From the NCBI GenBank assembly GCA_031367505.1, contig JANLPY010000138.1, positions 1 through 13,480 on the forward strand: DNA of 13,480 nt, read 5' to 3'. Numbering within the stretch: the first letter of the stretch is position 1; every line of letters begins with the position of its first letter. The notes beneath the pieces are model-generated. The model was not told the origin of the DNA, did not search any database, and saw only the letters and a program-made list of their open reading frames with translations. The position numbers were made by a program, and so were the translations under genes. Positions 6,945 through 13,480 of this stretch are shown in pieces. The stretch is from JAKFWF01 sp031367505. Lineage in GTDB: Bacteria; Pseudomonadota; Alphaproteobacteria; Rhizobiales; Hyphomicrobiaceae.

Positions 6945-7904
6945 ATGTTTGAAATATCAAAACGCGATCTGGTTCTTGGCAGCTCTGGCGCAGCACTCGT
7001 ATTCGGCCTCAAAGGGCCGGTGAGTTTTATCGGCGCAGCGAACGCTCAGCTGGCAGCCGACAGTTTGAAGTACAAAGTTGGCGACATCGAAGTATTCAGC
7101 TTGCATGAAGGCACAGTCGAGCGGGTTCTCGACGCCGGTTTCGTGAAGAACGCGAGCCTCGATGACGTCAAAAAGGCGCTCACAGCGGGTGGCATCGGGC
7201 CAGACAAGTTCACCAACCCCTTTACCGTGACGGCGGTGCGAACCGGCGGCAAAGTTGTGCTGTTCGATACCGGCTTTGGCGCCAATGGCCCGCCCACAAC
7301 AGGCAAACTGGCCGCTAATATGAAGGCCGCCGGCCTCGATCCTTCGACCGTGCCGACTGTCGTCATCTCACATTTCCACCCCGACCATATTTCGGGTCTG
7401 TGGGTAAAGGAAACGAACGAGCAAGTGTTTCCGAATGCCGAGATCCTGATGCCTGAAGTCGAATACAAATTCTGGACCGACCCGGCTCTGGTCGAGAAAG
7501 TGCCGGAGGGCAACCGGCCGCACGTTCGCCGCATTCAATCGACGTTCCCGACATGGAAGAACATCAAGCAATACGCTGATGGTGCCGAGGTCGCGCCCGG
7601 CGTCCGTGCGATCGCGACACCCGGTCATACCGCCGGCCACATGTCATTCCTGGTTTCGTCGGGCGGCCAGCAATTGTTCATCCAAAGCGATGTGACGGGG
7701 ATCCACCAGCTTTTCGTCAGGAATCCGGGGTTGCATTCGATGTTCGATGCCGATGGGGCGAAAGCCGAGGCCACGCGCCGCGCGTTCTTCGACCGGGTCA
7801 TCGCCGAGAAGGCAATGATCGCTGGCTATCACTTCGGCTTCCCGAACGTCGGCACATTGTCGAAGGATGGCAACGGCTACGCGTTCGCGGCCGTCAAAAC
7901 ATGA
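6945..7904 (+). CDS. Exported MBL-fold metallo-hydrolase with Tat-like leader
   Basis: This 319-residue hydrolase has a probable export leader. SKRDLVLG (residues 5-12), a hydrophobic stretch and GAANA-Q (cleavage near 34) resemble a twin-arginine signal in which the first Arg is Lys. The mature part has the metal-binding set SHFHPDH (H143, H145, D147, H148), H228 in TPGHTAGH, D249 in IQSDVTG and H296 in AGYHFGFP, so the active site looks complete. This layout resembles the group annotated as N-acyl homoserine lactonase-like or general MBL hydrolases, but the substrate cannot be named. GGGAGG five bases before the ATG fixes the start. An intrinsic terminator 30 bp past the stop isolates it from the next gene. 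Confidence 0.88.
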   Translation: MFEISKRDLVLGSSGAALVFGLKGPVSFIGAANAQLAADSLKYKVGDIEVFSLHEGTVERVLDAGFVKNASLDDVKKALTAGGIGPDKFTNPFTVTAVRTGGKVVLFDTGFGANGPPTTGKLAANMKAAGLDPSTVPTVVISHFHPDHISGLWVKETNEQVFPNAEILMPEVEYKFWTDPALVEKVPEGNRPHVRRIQSTFPTWKNIKQYADGAEVAPGVRAIATPGHTAGHMSFLVSSGGQQLFIQSDVTGIHQLFVRNPGLHSMFDADGAKAEATRRAFFDRVIAEKAMIAGYHFGFPNVGTLSKDGNGYAFAAVKT

Positions 7905-7933
7905 GGCGGCACTACAGCTGATCGCAAAATTCG

Positions 7934-7965
7934 AAGGCGCCGCACCGCTGCGTGGCGCCTTTTTT
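7934..7965 (+). terminator. Rho-independent terminator after the MBL hydrolase
   Basis: AAGGCGCC (7934-7941) pairs with GGCGCCTT (7954-7961) around a 12-base loop that can pair further (GCA with TGC). A run of six T at 7960-7965 follows. It lies 30 bp past the stop at 7904 and points with the upstream gene. Confidence 0.9.
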
Positions 7966-8042
7966 ATTGTATCGTGATGGCTTGATAAAACTTAAACATG
8001 TTGTCGAGACTGCGAACAATCGCAGCATTAGCGGAGTGAAAT

Positions 8043-8873
8043 ATGCAGCACCTAGCCCGCCCGATCGCCGTTTGCCTGCTGACATTGAGCGCCGCTTTCG
8101 CCACCCTGCCGGCTTCGGCGCAAACCACGCCCCCGCCTGCCGCCGCCCCGGCTCCAGCCTCTGCCGGACCGGCTGATCCAGCACTCATCGAGGATCTTGT
8201 CGCTGCCGGTAAAATCCTCGTCGACCAGGCGGTGCTCGACGGCTTCGGCCATGTCAGCGTGCGCCATCCGAAAGACCCGATGCGCTTCCTGATGTCACGG
8301 TCACTCGCGCCGGCATTGGTCACCAGTGCCGACATCATCGAGCATGATCTTGATGGCAAAGGCATTGATGCGAACGGGCGCACGCTATTCCTCGAGCGCT
8401 TCATCCACGCCGAGGTCTACCGCGCGCGCCCCGATGTGATGGCGGTGGTGCACAGCCACTCGCCGGGCGTCGTGCCGTTCACGGTCAGCAAAGTGCCGAT
8501 GAAGGCGATGTTCCACAACTCGGCATTTCTAGCTCAGGGCGTGCCGATCTTCGAAATCCGCGAGGCGTTCGGCATGACCGACATGCTGGTCAGCAATTCC
8601 GCGATCGGCAAGAAATTGGCCGCGACATTGGGTGACAAGCCGGTCGTGCTGATGCGCGGACATGGCAACGTGATCACCGCACCGACGATCCAGCTCGCGG
8701 TGTTCCGCGCCGTCTACACCGAGGTCAACGCCCGCCTGCAACTGCAGGCAATGCAGCTCGGTGGCGAGATCAACTTCCTGACCCCCGAAGAGGGCGTCAA
8801 AGCCGACAAGATCAACGAAGTCATCTCCGCGCGGCCATGGGCTCTATGGAAAGCAAAGGCGATGCAGAAGTAG
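8043..8873 (+). CDS. Exported class II aldolase/adducin-domain protein
   Basis: This 276-residue protein opens with a Sec signal peptide (residues 1-26, cut after LPASA) and a Pro/Ala-rich linker (about 27-45). A class II aldolase/adducin domain follows. Zinc ligands expected from L-fuculose-phosphate aldolase are present: H137 and H139 in VVHSHSPG, and H207 in RGHGNV. E118 in LERFIH fits the catalytic glutamate. The core is therefore intact, but the enzyme appears to work in the periplasm, unlike the usual cytoplasmic sugar-phosphate aldolases, so its substrate is open. GGAG six bases upstream supports the start. It has its own spacer after a terminator and is likely monocistronic. Alternatives within the fold include decarboxylases and epimerases. 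Confidence 0.87.
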   Translation: MQHLARPIAVCLLTLSAAFATLPASAQTTPPPAAAPAPASAGPADPALIEDLVAAGKILVDQAVLDGFGHVSVRHPKDPMRFLMSRSLAPALVTSADIIEHDLDGKGIDANGRTLFLERFIHAEVYRARPDVMAVVHSHSPGVVPFTVSKVPMKAMFHNSAFLAQGVPIFEIREAFGMTDMLVSNSAIGKKLAATLGDKPVVLMRGHGNVITAPTIQLAVFRAVYTEVNARLQLQAMQLGGEINFLTPEEGVKADKINEVISARPWALWKAKAMQK

Positions 8874-8900
8874 GGGGTGGGCGGTTCCCCCCGCTTGCCG

Positions 8901-8934
8901 TCCCGGAGTCCGGCCCCCGGACGGACATCCGGGA
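8901..8934. repeat. Hairpin repeat unit 1 in convergent spacer
   Basis: An outer stem TCCCGGA (8901-8907) / TCCGGGA (8928-8934) encloses a perfect inner hairpin GTCCGG-CCC-CCGGAC (8908-8922), leaving a 5-base bulge (GGACA). Such GC-rich palindromes are frequent between genes in Bradyrhizobium-like genomes (recalled, not searched). Its place between convergent genes suits a REP-like or bidirectional terminator role. Confidence 0.55.
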
Positions 8935-8983
8935 TCGCGTCCCTTCCGGCGGTTGCCATTCGTCGCCCACGCGCTGGACGTGA

Positions 8984-9013
8984 TCCCAGCTCGAAGCTGC
9001 GCTTCGTCCGGGA
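8984..9013. repeat. Hairpin repeat unit 2 in convergent spacer
   Basis: A GAAGC-TGC-GCTTC hairpin (8993-9005) is framed by TCCC (8984-8987) and GGGA (9010-9013). Its right edge, TCCGGGAACGCG (9007-9018), repeats TCCGGGATCGCG at 8928-8939 of unit 1 with one mismatch, tying the two units together. Confidence 0.5.
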
Positions 9014-9043
9014 ACGCGATTGAGGGAGGGTGTCAAGTCCACC

Positions 9044-9727
9044 TCACCCGACCAGCCCAATCAACGACTCTACATCCGGCAACTGAAAATCCGGCTTCGG
9101 CACGCGGGGGCTGAGGGCGACGTTGCGACGGTTGATCCAGGCGACGGTCAGGCCGAGTGGCTTCGCCCCCACCATGTCGGTGAACTGCGACTGCCCGGAG
9201 TGGAGGATCTCGTGTTTTGCAACGCCTGCATGCTGGAGAAGATAACGGAACAAGGCCCCGTCGGGCTTGTAGCCCTTCGCCCGCTCCGCGGTGCAAACGA
9301 GATCGAAGTTTCGCTTCAAAGGAGTTAGAGCCAGCAAATCGTCGTCGATGTTGGAGACGATCGCCAGTTTGAAACGACGCGAAAGCTTCTCAAGCGTATC
9401 GGTAACATCCGGATAGAGTTCAAACGCTGGAAACGCGTCAAAGTAATAGGAGATCGTCGCCGGATTTCCCTTGATGCCGAACGCTTCGAAGGTCGCCGCA
9501 AGACTATCGCGGCAAATATCCTTGTAGGGCCGATAGGGCTGCATATAGCCCTCGATATTGCGCTCCTCCCAAGCCTCCCAAAACGCTTTGACATCGACAG
9601 TGCTAGCGCCAGCCTCACCGAGAATACGCTCGAACGCTGCGTAAGAACCTTCGCGCACGCTGATCAAAGTGCCGAACACATCGAACGACAGAAATTTCAA
9701 CGCCAAAGGGTCAAAAGTGCCTGTCAT
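9044..9727 (-). CDS. HAD-superfamily hydrolase, L-2-haloacid dehalogenase type II-like
   Basis: This 227-residue cytoplasmic HAD hydrolase carries motif I FDVFGTL with nucleophile D16 and Phe, not Asp, two residues later. That is the pattern of haloacid dehalogenases (which have Tyr there) rather than HAD phosphatases. Motif II is IVSNIDDD (S125, N126), motif III K154 in KGYKPDG, and motif IV includes D184 in QFTDMVGAK. The helical cap lies between residues 20 and 100. Family enzymes release halide from L-2-haloacids, though many relatives have other or unknown substrates. The ATG at 9727 lies 13 bp after the cytochrome stop; the longer frame reaching 9811 overlaps that gene and is disfavoured. 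No strong Shine-Dalgarno is seen, so translation may be coupled to the gene before it. It is the last gene of the three-gene operon. Confidence 0.85.
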   Translation of the reverse strand: MTGTFDPLALKFLSFDVFGTLISVREGSYAAFERILGEAGASTVDVKAFWEAWEERNIEGYMQPYRPYKDICRDSLAATFEAFGIKGNPATISYYFDAFPAFELYPDVTDTLEKLSRRFKLAIVSNIDDDLLALTPLKRNFDLVCTAERAKGYKPDGALFRYLLQHAGVAKHEILHSGQSQFTDMVGAKPLGLTVAWINRRNVALSPRVPKPDFQLPDVESLIGLVG

Positions 9728-9740
9728 GGGGAGTGCCCGC

Positions 9741-10352
9741 TTACACCTTCTTCGGCAGCATGCGGCGCAACACGCCATCCTTGCGGATGAAATGATGGAA
9801 GATCGCGGCACCGATATGCAGGAAAATTAGCGTCAGCATCACCTTGCCCAAGATGTTGTGCAGCAAGAACGCGGTCTTCGAGGCTTCCTGATTGACGGTC
9901 CACAACGCCGGCAAACTGAACAGACCGAAGATATCGCGCGCGCCATAAAGCGACACGCTGATCCACCCCATCAGCGGCACCAGGATAAGCAAGCCGTACA
10001 GTGACCAATGCGTGACGTGCGAGGCCATCCGCTGCCACGGCTCAAGCGTCGGCTCATCCGGTGGCGCGCCATTCTGCACGCGGTAGATCAGCCGCACGAT
10101 TACCAGAAGCAATATCAAGAAGCCAGTGAACTTGTGGGCACTGTAAAGTCCGTTTGTCAGGCCGTCCCAGATATTCAGATCATTGCCGCGGTAGGTCATG
10201 TATTCGCCGACCGGGTACATCAGCGCGATGAAGGCAACGGTCGTCCAGTGCAGTGCCCGCGCCATCGGCGAATATGCGCGCGGCGCCATCTGGATCACCT
10301 TGCTGCCCGAGCCGTTTACGCGATCGGAGCGTTTGGCTGGATCAGGCATCAT
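9741..10352 (-). CDS. Cytochrome b561-family membrane protein
   Basis: This 203-residue inner-membrane di-haem cytochrome has four predicted helices, at about 33-52, 72-92, 112-134 and 163-187. Candidate haem-ligand histidines are H35 (RALHW), H73 (YSAHKFTG), H112/H115 (ASHVTHWSLYG), H165 (LLHNILGK) and H179 (FLHIGAA). This is the CybB-like bacterial family (Pfam PF01292 type) that passes electrons between the quinone pool and a partner; the partner is not evident here. GGAG five bases before the ATG lies in the last codons of the upstream reductase gene, whose TGA abuts this ATG, so the two are translationally coupled. A second ATG follows at once and could also serve. Confidence 0.9.
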   Translation of the reverse strand: MMPDPAKRSDRVNGSGSKVIQMAPRAYSPMARALHWTTVAFIALMYPVGEYMTYRGNDLNIWDGLTNGLYSAHKFTGFLILLLVIVRLIYRVQNGAPPDEPTLEPWQRMASHVTHWSLYGLLILVPLMGWISVSLYGARDIFGLFSLPALWTVNQEASKTAFLLHNILGKVMLTLIFLHIGAAIFHHFIRKDGVLRRMLPKKV

Positions 10353-11057
10353 TCAATCTCCATAATTCGTGCGCAAGTCACAGTCGAACAGAATGTCGCC
10401 GTCGGCAAGTACATGGACGTTTGTCACGGGACGGCGCGCTTCGCTCAGGCTGGCGATCGGTCGCAATTCCAACCCGGTCTTACCGGAGCCCAGGATCATC
10501 GGCGCAACGAGGACATGCAAGCGATCGACCACGCCGGCATCGATGAAGGAGGACACGGTCCAAGCACCGCCCTCGATCAAGAGCCGTTTGAAGCCCAGCG
10601 CAAACAACGCGTCGACGATGGCACGCGGTGACATCGGCTGGCCGACACCTGACAACCGGATGACTTCGATGCCAGGTGGCACGCCTGCAGCATCGTCATT
10701 GCGCACCACAATGCGGCGAACGCCATCATCCAGAAGACACTTCGAATCGAGCGGCAAGCGTCCGGTCGGATCAATCACCACGCGAGCCGGATGACGGCCC
10801 TCGACACGACGCACGTTGAGCAGCGGGTCGTCGGCGACGACCGTGCCGATGCCAACGACCACCGCATCGACCGAGGCTCGCAAGCGGTGCAAGTGGTCGA
10901 GTGCGGCCCCGCGATTGATCCAGCGGCTCTCGCCGGTTGGTGTCGCAATGCGCCCGTCGAGCGACTGCCCAAGCTGGGCCACCACGAACGGACGATCGGC
11001 CGGCGCGTCGAGAATGGCGGAACAAGGATCGGTATTGGCGGACGTCGTAATGGGCAT
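10353..11057 (-). CDS. Stand-alone RibD C-terminal domain reductase
   Basis: This 234-residue protein is a RibD C-terminal/dihydrofolate-reductase-like fold enzyme (Pfam PF01872 type) without the deaminase half of bifunctional RibD. Landmarks are AQLGQSLDGRIA (27-38), the NADPH-site-like VVVGIGTVVADDPLLNVR (66-83), ARVVIDPTGRLP (91-102) and LLIEGGAWTVSSF (159-171). True RibD reduces a ribosylaminopyrimidine in riboflavin synthesis. Here there are no other rib genes, and the partners are a cytochrome b561 and a HAD hydrolase, so the substrate may differ. The ATG at 11057 was picked because GAGG lies five bases upstream; a longer frame to 11126 lacks support. It heads the operon and diverges from the large membrane protein gene. 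Confidence 0.87.
   Translation of the reverse strand: MPITTSANTDPCSAILDAPADRPFVVAQLGQSLDGRIATPTGESRWINRGAALDHLHRLRASVDAVVVGIGTVVADDPLLNVRRVEGRHPARVVIDPTGRLPLDSKCLLDDGVRRIVVRNDDAAGVPPGIEVIRLSGVGQPMSPRAIVDALFALGFKRLLIEGGAWTVSSFIDAGVVDRLHVLVAPMILGSGKTGLELRPIASLSEARRPVTNVHVLADGDILFDCDLRTNYGD
10358..10361 (-). promoter_or_regulatory. Ribosome binding site of the cytochrome inside the reductase gene
   Basis: GGAG on the minus strand lies within the last two sense codons of the RibD-like gene (GGA GAT TGA), five bases before the cytochrome ATG. Together with the abutting stop and start it indicates translational coupling. Confidence 0.65.
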
Positions 11058-11062
11058 CAACG

Positions 11063-11066
11063 CCTC
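11063..11066 (-). promoter_or_regulatory. Ribosome binding site of the RibD-like gene
   Basis: GAGG on the minus strand, five bases before the ATG at 11057, decides the start against the upstream in-frame ATG at 11126. Confidence 0.55.
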
Positions 11067-11161
11067 GGAAGCTCGGCTGACCGGATATACAGGCGGTTTA
11101 TTGCATGTGCCGGGCATTAGCCACACCCGATCGCGGTGTTATAGAGACGCCCGAGGATAAA

Positions 11162-11166
11162 AAGGA
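11162..11166 (+). promoter_or_regulatory. Ribosome binding site for the GTG start at 11175
   Basis: AAGGA lies eight bases before the GTG at 11175. The frame is closed upstream by TAG at 11142 and has no ATG before GTG, so this site supports the chosen start. Confidence 0.6.
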
Positions 11167-11174
11167 TCACGATC

Positions 11175-13480
11175 GTGGACGGCAGCGGCGGCAGACGAGG
11201 TTGGGCGGATGTTCCGGTTGGCGCGCAGCGTCCGCTGGCACCCCGATCCGAAATACTGATCGGTCTCGATGACGGGGCAACCACTTGGCCGTTCGCGCCC
11301 GTCGCCGCCCTGTTCGTTGCCTGCTGGGTTGTGTTTGGATGGCCTTGGCTCACCGGTAGCGTCACCATTCCGTGGGACGCCAAGGCGCAATTTGCCCCGC
11401 AGGTCCAGTTCCTGGCGTCGAGCATCGCTCGTGGCGAGAGCCCGTTCTGGAACCCGTTCGCGTTTGCCGGTCACCCGCAGATCGCCGATCCGCAATCGCT
11501 GATTTTCTGCCCACCATTTCTCATCCTCGCTTTGGTCAATGCCACTCCGAGCTTGCGGTCAATCGATACGACGGTTCTGCTGATGGTTCTGGCGGCCGGA
11601 TTGGGCATCATATGGCTGGTGCGCGATCTCGGCTGGCATTGGGCCGGAGCAGTAATCGGCGCCATCGGCTTCTGTTTTGGCGCGGCGATGGCGTGGCGAT
11701 TGCAGCACTTCGGCCAGGTGTTGAGCCTCGCCTATCTGCCGTTCGCATTGCTGTTTCTCAAACGCGGCATCGAGCGCGGCAGCGCATCATACGGACTGGC
11801 GGCGGGCGTCACCGGTGCCTTCATCGTGCTCGGGCGCGATCAGGTTGGCCTGCTTTGCATCTACGCACTGATTGGCTATGCGGCCTGGCTCTTGGCCACA
11901 GCCGACGATTTTGCCGAAGCATTCAAACGCAGTCTAAAGCCGCTTGGTGCCGGACTTGTGAGCGGCCTCGCACTGGTCGCCATTCCCCTGGTGATGACCC
12001 TGCTTCTGGCTGGCCAGTCGAACCGGCCGTCGATCGACTATCCAGGAGCTGCCGCCGGATCGCTGCATCCAGCATTGTTTGTAACGACAATGATCCCGCA
12101 ACTTTTCGGTGCGGCCGGCGAGATGGAGAAGTTCTGGGGTCCGCCGAGCTTCACCTGGCTTGGCACCGGGCTCTATACCGCACAAAACGTCGGGCAGTTG
12201 TATATCGGCGCGATCCCCATTCTGTTGCTCATCGCGGGCGCGCTACGTGGCGTGCTGTGGGACCGCGAGGTGCGCTATTTCACACTCGCGACCATCGCCG
12301 TGACCCTTTATGCGCTAGGCGGCTACACGCCGATATTTCGCGTATTGTACGAGCTATTGCCCGGAGTAAAATTATTCCGCCGGCCGGCCGATGCCGTCTT
12401 CCTGATGGGCGGTTTCGCTGCCATCCTCGCCGGATACGTTACGCACCGGATGTTCACCTGGACGTTGCCGGAACCCAAACCCTGGCAGCGTGTGGCCGAG
12501 CCGGCCGTGATCATCCTCGCGTTCGTGTTCGCGATTGCCGCCGCGCTGACCTTCGATCGGGTTGGGCTGGCAACCGAACCATTGATGGTCGCGGCAGGTT
12601 GGATCGCTGTCTCAGCCATCGCGCTCTATGCGGCAAATACCTTGAAGACGGTCCAGCCAATCGCGGCGGCTCTATTGCTCATTGGCGCTACGATCGGCGA
12701 TGTCGCGTGGAATAACGGGCCGAACGGCGCATCCGCAATGGACCCGAAAGAGCTCGACATCCTGGAGCCTAACTCAGCCAATCAGACGCTCGCCTTCGTC
12801 CGGCATCAACTGAGCCAGCCGGCGTCGCCCAATCGCCGCGACCGGGTCGAGTTGATCGGTCTCGGATTCCACTGGCCGAATGCGAGCCTCACCCACAGCC
12901 TCGAGCAAACGCTTGGCTACAATCCGGTCCGCCTGAAGCTCTATTCCGACGCGACCGGCGCCGGCGACAGTTCCGGTTCGGCCGATCAGCGCAAGCTGTC
13001 GAAACTAATGCCGTCGTTCCGCTCGCCGATGGCCGATCTGCTGGGCCTGCGCTACATCATCTCCGGCGTGCCGATCGAGACCATCGATAAGGCGCTTCGA
13101 CCCGGCGACCTGAAATTGCTCGCCCGAACACCCGATGGCTACATCTACGAAAACCCGCGCGCGCTGCCTCGGGTGATGTTCGCTGTGAACGCGCAACCGG
13201 CCAATTTCGCCCAACTTCTTACAGAGGGCGGCATGCCGGCGATCGACTACATGTCGACGGTGCTTCTCGAAAAGCCGGCGTCTTTGACCGTTCGCCGGCC
13301 GGGCAAGGTTTCGCTGTTGCGCTACACCAACACCTGGATCGAGCTTGAGAGCGACAGCCCGGATGGCGGCTGGGTGGTGATCAACGATGTCTGGCATCCG
13401 TGGTGGTCCGCCGCCATCGACGATCAAGCCGCGCCAATTTTGCAAGCGAATGTCCTTTTTCGAGCCGTCGAGGTTCCAGC
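11175..13480 (+). CDS. YfhO-like polytopic membrane protein (partial, runs off right edge)
   Basis: A single open frame runs from GTG 11175 to the window end: 768 complete codons and no stop. After a short cytoplasmic lead there is a first helix (about 39-60), then a periplasmic loop of the type seen in YfhO-like and GT-C glycosyltransferase proteins: WDAKAQFAPQ (67-76), SPFWNPFAFAGHPQ (89-102) and IADPQS. About ten to twelve hydrophobic helices follow up to about residue 508, including a conserved-looking GVKLFRRPADAVFL (397-410). From about 511 the protein is soluble and probably periplasmic. In Firmicutes YfhO is linked to glycosylation of lipoteichoic acid; in proteobacteria the role is unclear, with lipid-linked sugar transfer to a surface glycan a reasonable inference. 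Length so far fits the family (usually 700-900 residues), so little should be missing. Hydrophobicity and codon pattern clearly favour this frame over overlapping Arg-rich ones. Confidence 0.85.
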   Translation, partial: MDGSGGRRGWADVPVGAQRPLAPRSEILIGLDDGATTWPFAPVAALFVACWVVFGWPWLTGSVTIPWDAKAQFAPQVQFLASSIARGESPFWNPFAFAGHPQIADPQSLIFCPPFLILALVNATPSLRSIDTTVLLMVLAAGLGIIWLVRDLGWHWAGAVIGAIGFCFGAAMAWRLQHFGQVLSLAYLPFALLFLKRGIERGSASYGLAAGVTGAFIVLGRDQVGLLCIYALIGYAAWLLATADDFAEAFKRSLKPLGAGLVSGLALVAIPLVMTLLLAGQSNRPSIDYPGAAAGSLHPALFVTTMIPQLFGAAGEMEKFWGPPSFTWLGTGLYTAQNVGQLYIGAIPILLLIAGALRGVLWDREVRYFTLATIAVTLYALGGYTPIFRVLYELLPGVKLFRRPADAVFLMGGFAAILAGYVTHRMFTWTLPEPKPWQRVAEPAVIILAFVFAIAAALTFDRVGLATEPLMVAAGWIAVSAIALYAANTLKTVQPIAAALLLIGATIGDVAWNNGPNGASAMDPKELDILEPNSANQTLAFVRHQLSQPASPNRRDRVELIGLGFHWPNASLTHSLEQTLGYNPVRLKLYSDATGAGDSSGSADQRKLSKLMPSFRSPMADLLGLRYIISGVPIETIDKALRPGDLKLLARTPDGYIYENPRALPRVMFAVNAQPANFAQLLTEGGMPAIDYMSTVLLEKPASLTVRRPGKVSLLRYTNTWIELESDSPDGGWVVINDVWHPWWSAAIDDQAAPILQANVLFRAVEVP

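Larger units (their letters stand above)
11058..11174. promoter_or_regulatory. Divergent promoter region
   Basis: This 117-bp gap separates two divergently translated genes, so both promoters should lie here or just inside the genes. I could not find a well-spaced -35/-10 pair on either strand. TATA-like hexamers occur at about 11140-11145 (TATAGA, plus) and about 11083-11090 (within TATATCC, minus), but their -35 partners are poor. The regulatory role is inferred from gene layout alone. Confidence 0.4.

Noticed and set aside
11058..11174. Sigma-54 type -24/-12 site on the minus strand (GGCAC...TGCAA)
   Set aside because: The two halves are too close to each other for the -24/-12 spacing.
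11372..12715. 447-codon plus-strand open frame
   Set aside because: It overlaps the 768-codon membrane-protein frame in another register, is Arg-rich with no recognisable domain, and has no ribosome site; the other frame has helices and YfhO-like motifs.
13005..13445. 146-codon minus-strand open frame
   Set aside because: It is antisense to the soluble domain of the partial membrane protein and is His/Arg-rich without a domain.

Overview
The window looks like chromosomal DNA from an alphaproteobacterium, probably of the Hyphomicrobiales (Bradyrhizobium/Rhodopseudomonas-like). The evidence is GC-rich codon use, an HWE-type histidine kinase (a family concentrated in this class), a DUF815 ATPase and compact GC hairpin repeats between convergent genes. 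This placement is inference; no rRNA or other phylogenetic marker is present. I saw no tRNA, rRNA or CRISPR array.

Layout from left to right. Positions 6-1679 hold a complete IS1182-family insertion sequence with 22-bp imperfect inverted repeats, flanked by a 4-bp ATAC direct repeat. Directly against its right end is a PAS-PAS-HWE histidine kinase gene (1659-3059, +) whose first possible ATG lies inside the IS inverted repeat, so its original 5' end is probably lost or replaced. A convergent spacer with a small perfect hairpin follows. Next are an exported solute-binding protein of the peptide/nickel ABC family without permease or ATPase genes (3292-4893, -) and a glyoxalase II-like metallo-hydrolase (5034-5696, -). 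Divergent from the latter is a DUF815 AAA-type ATPase (5914-6792, +). Two exported enzymes follow on the + strand: an MBL-fold hydrolase with a Tat-like leader (6945-7904), closed by a rho-independent terminator, and a class II aldolase/adducin-domain protein with a Sec signal peptide (8043-8873). The convergent spacer 8874-9043 contains two hairpin-forming repeat units.

On the minus strand, 11057 down to 9044 is a tight three-gene operon: a stand-alone RibD C-terminal reductase, a four-helix cytochrome b561 and an L-2-haloacid-dehalogenase-like HAD hydrolase. The reductase stop codon abuts the cytochrome start codon. Divergent from this operon, a very large open frame begins at a GTG at 11175 and runs off the right edge. 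It encodes a polytopic YfhO-like membrane protein with a C-terminal soluble domain.

Most of the window is ordinary accessory metabolism and transport, and I do not see a convincing new multi-gene system. The items most worth a second look are the IS/kinase junction, the RibD-like/b561/HAD operon, the exported class II aldolase and the hairpin repeat pair.
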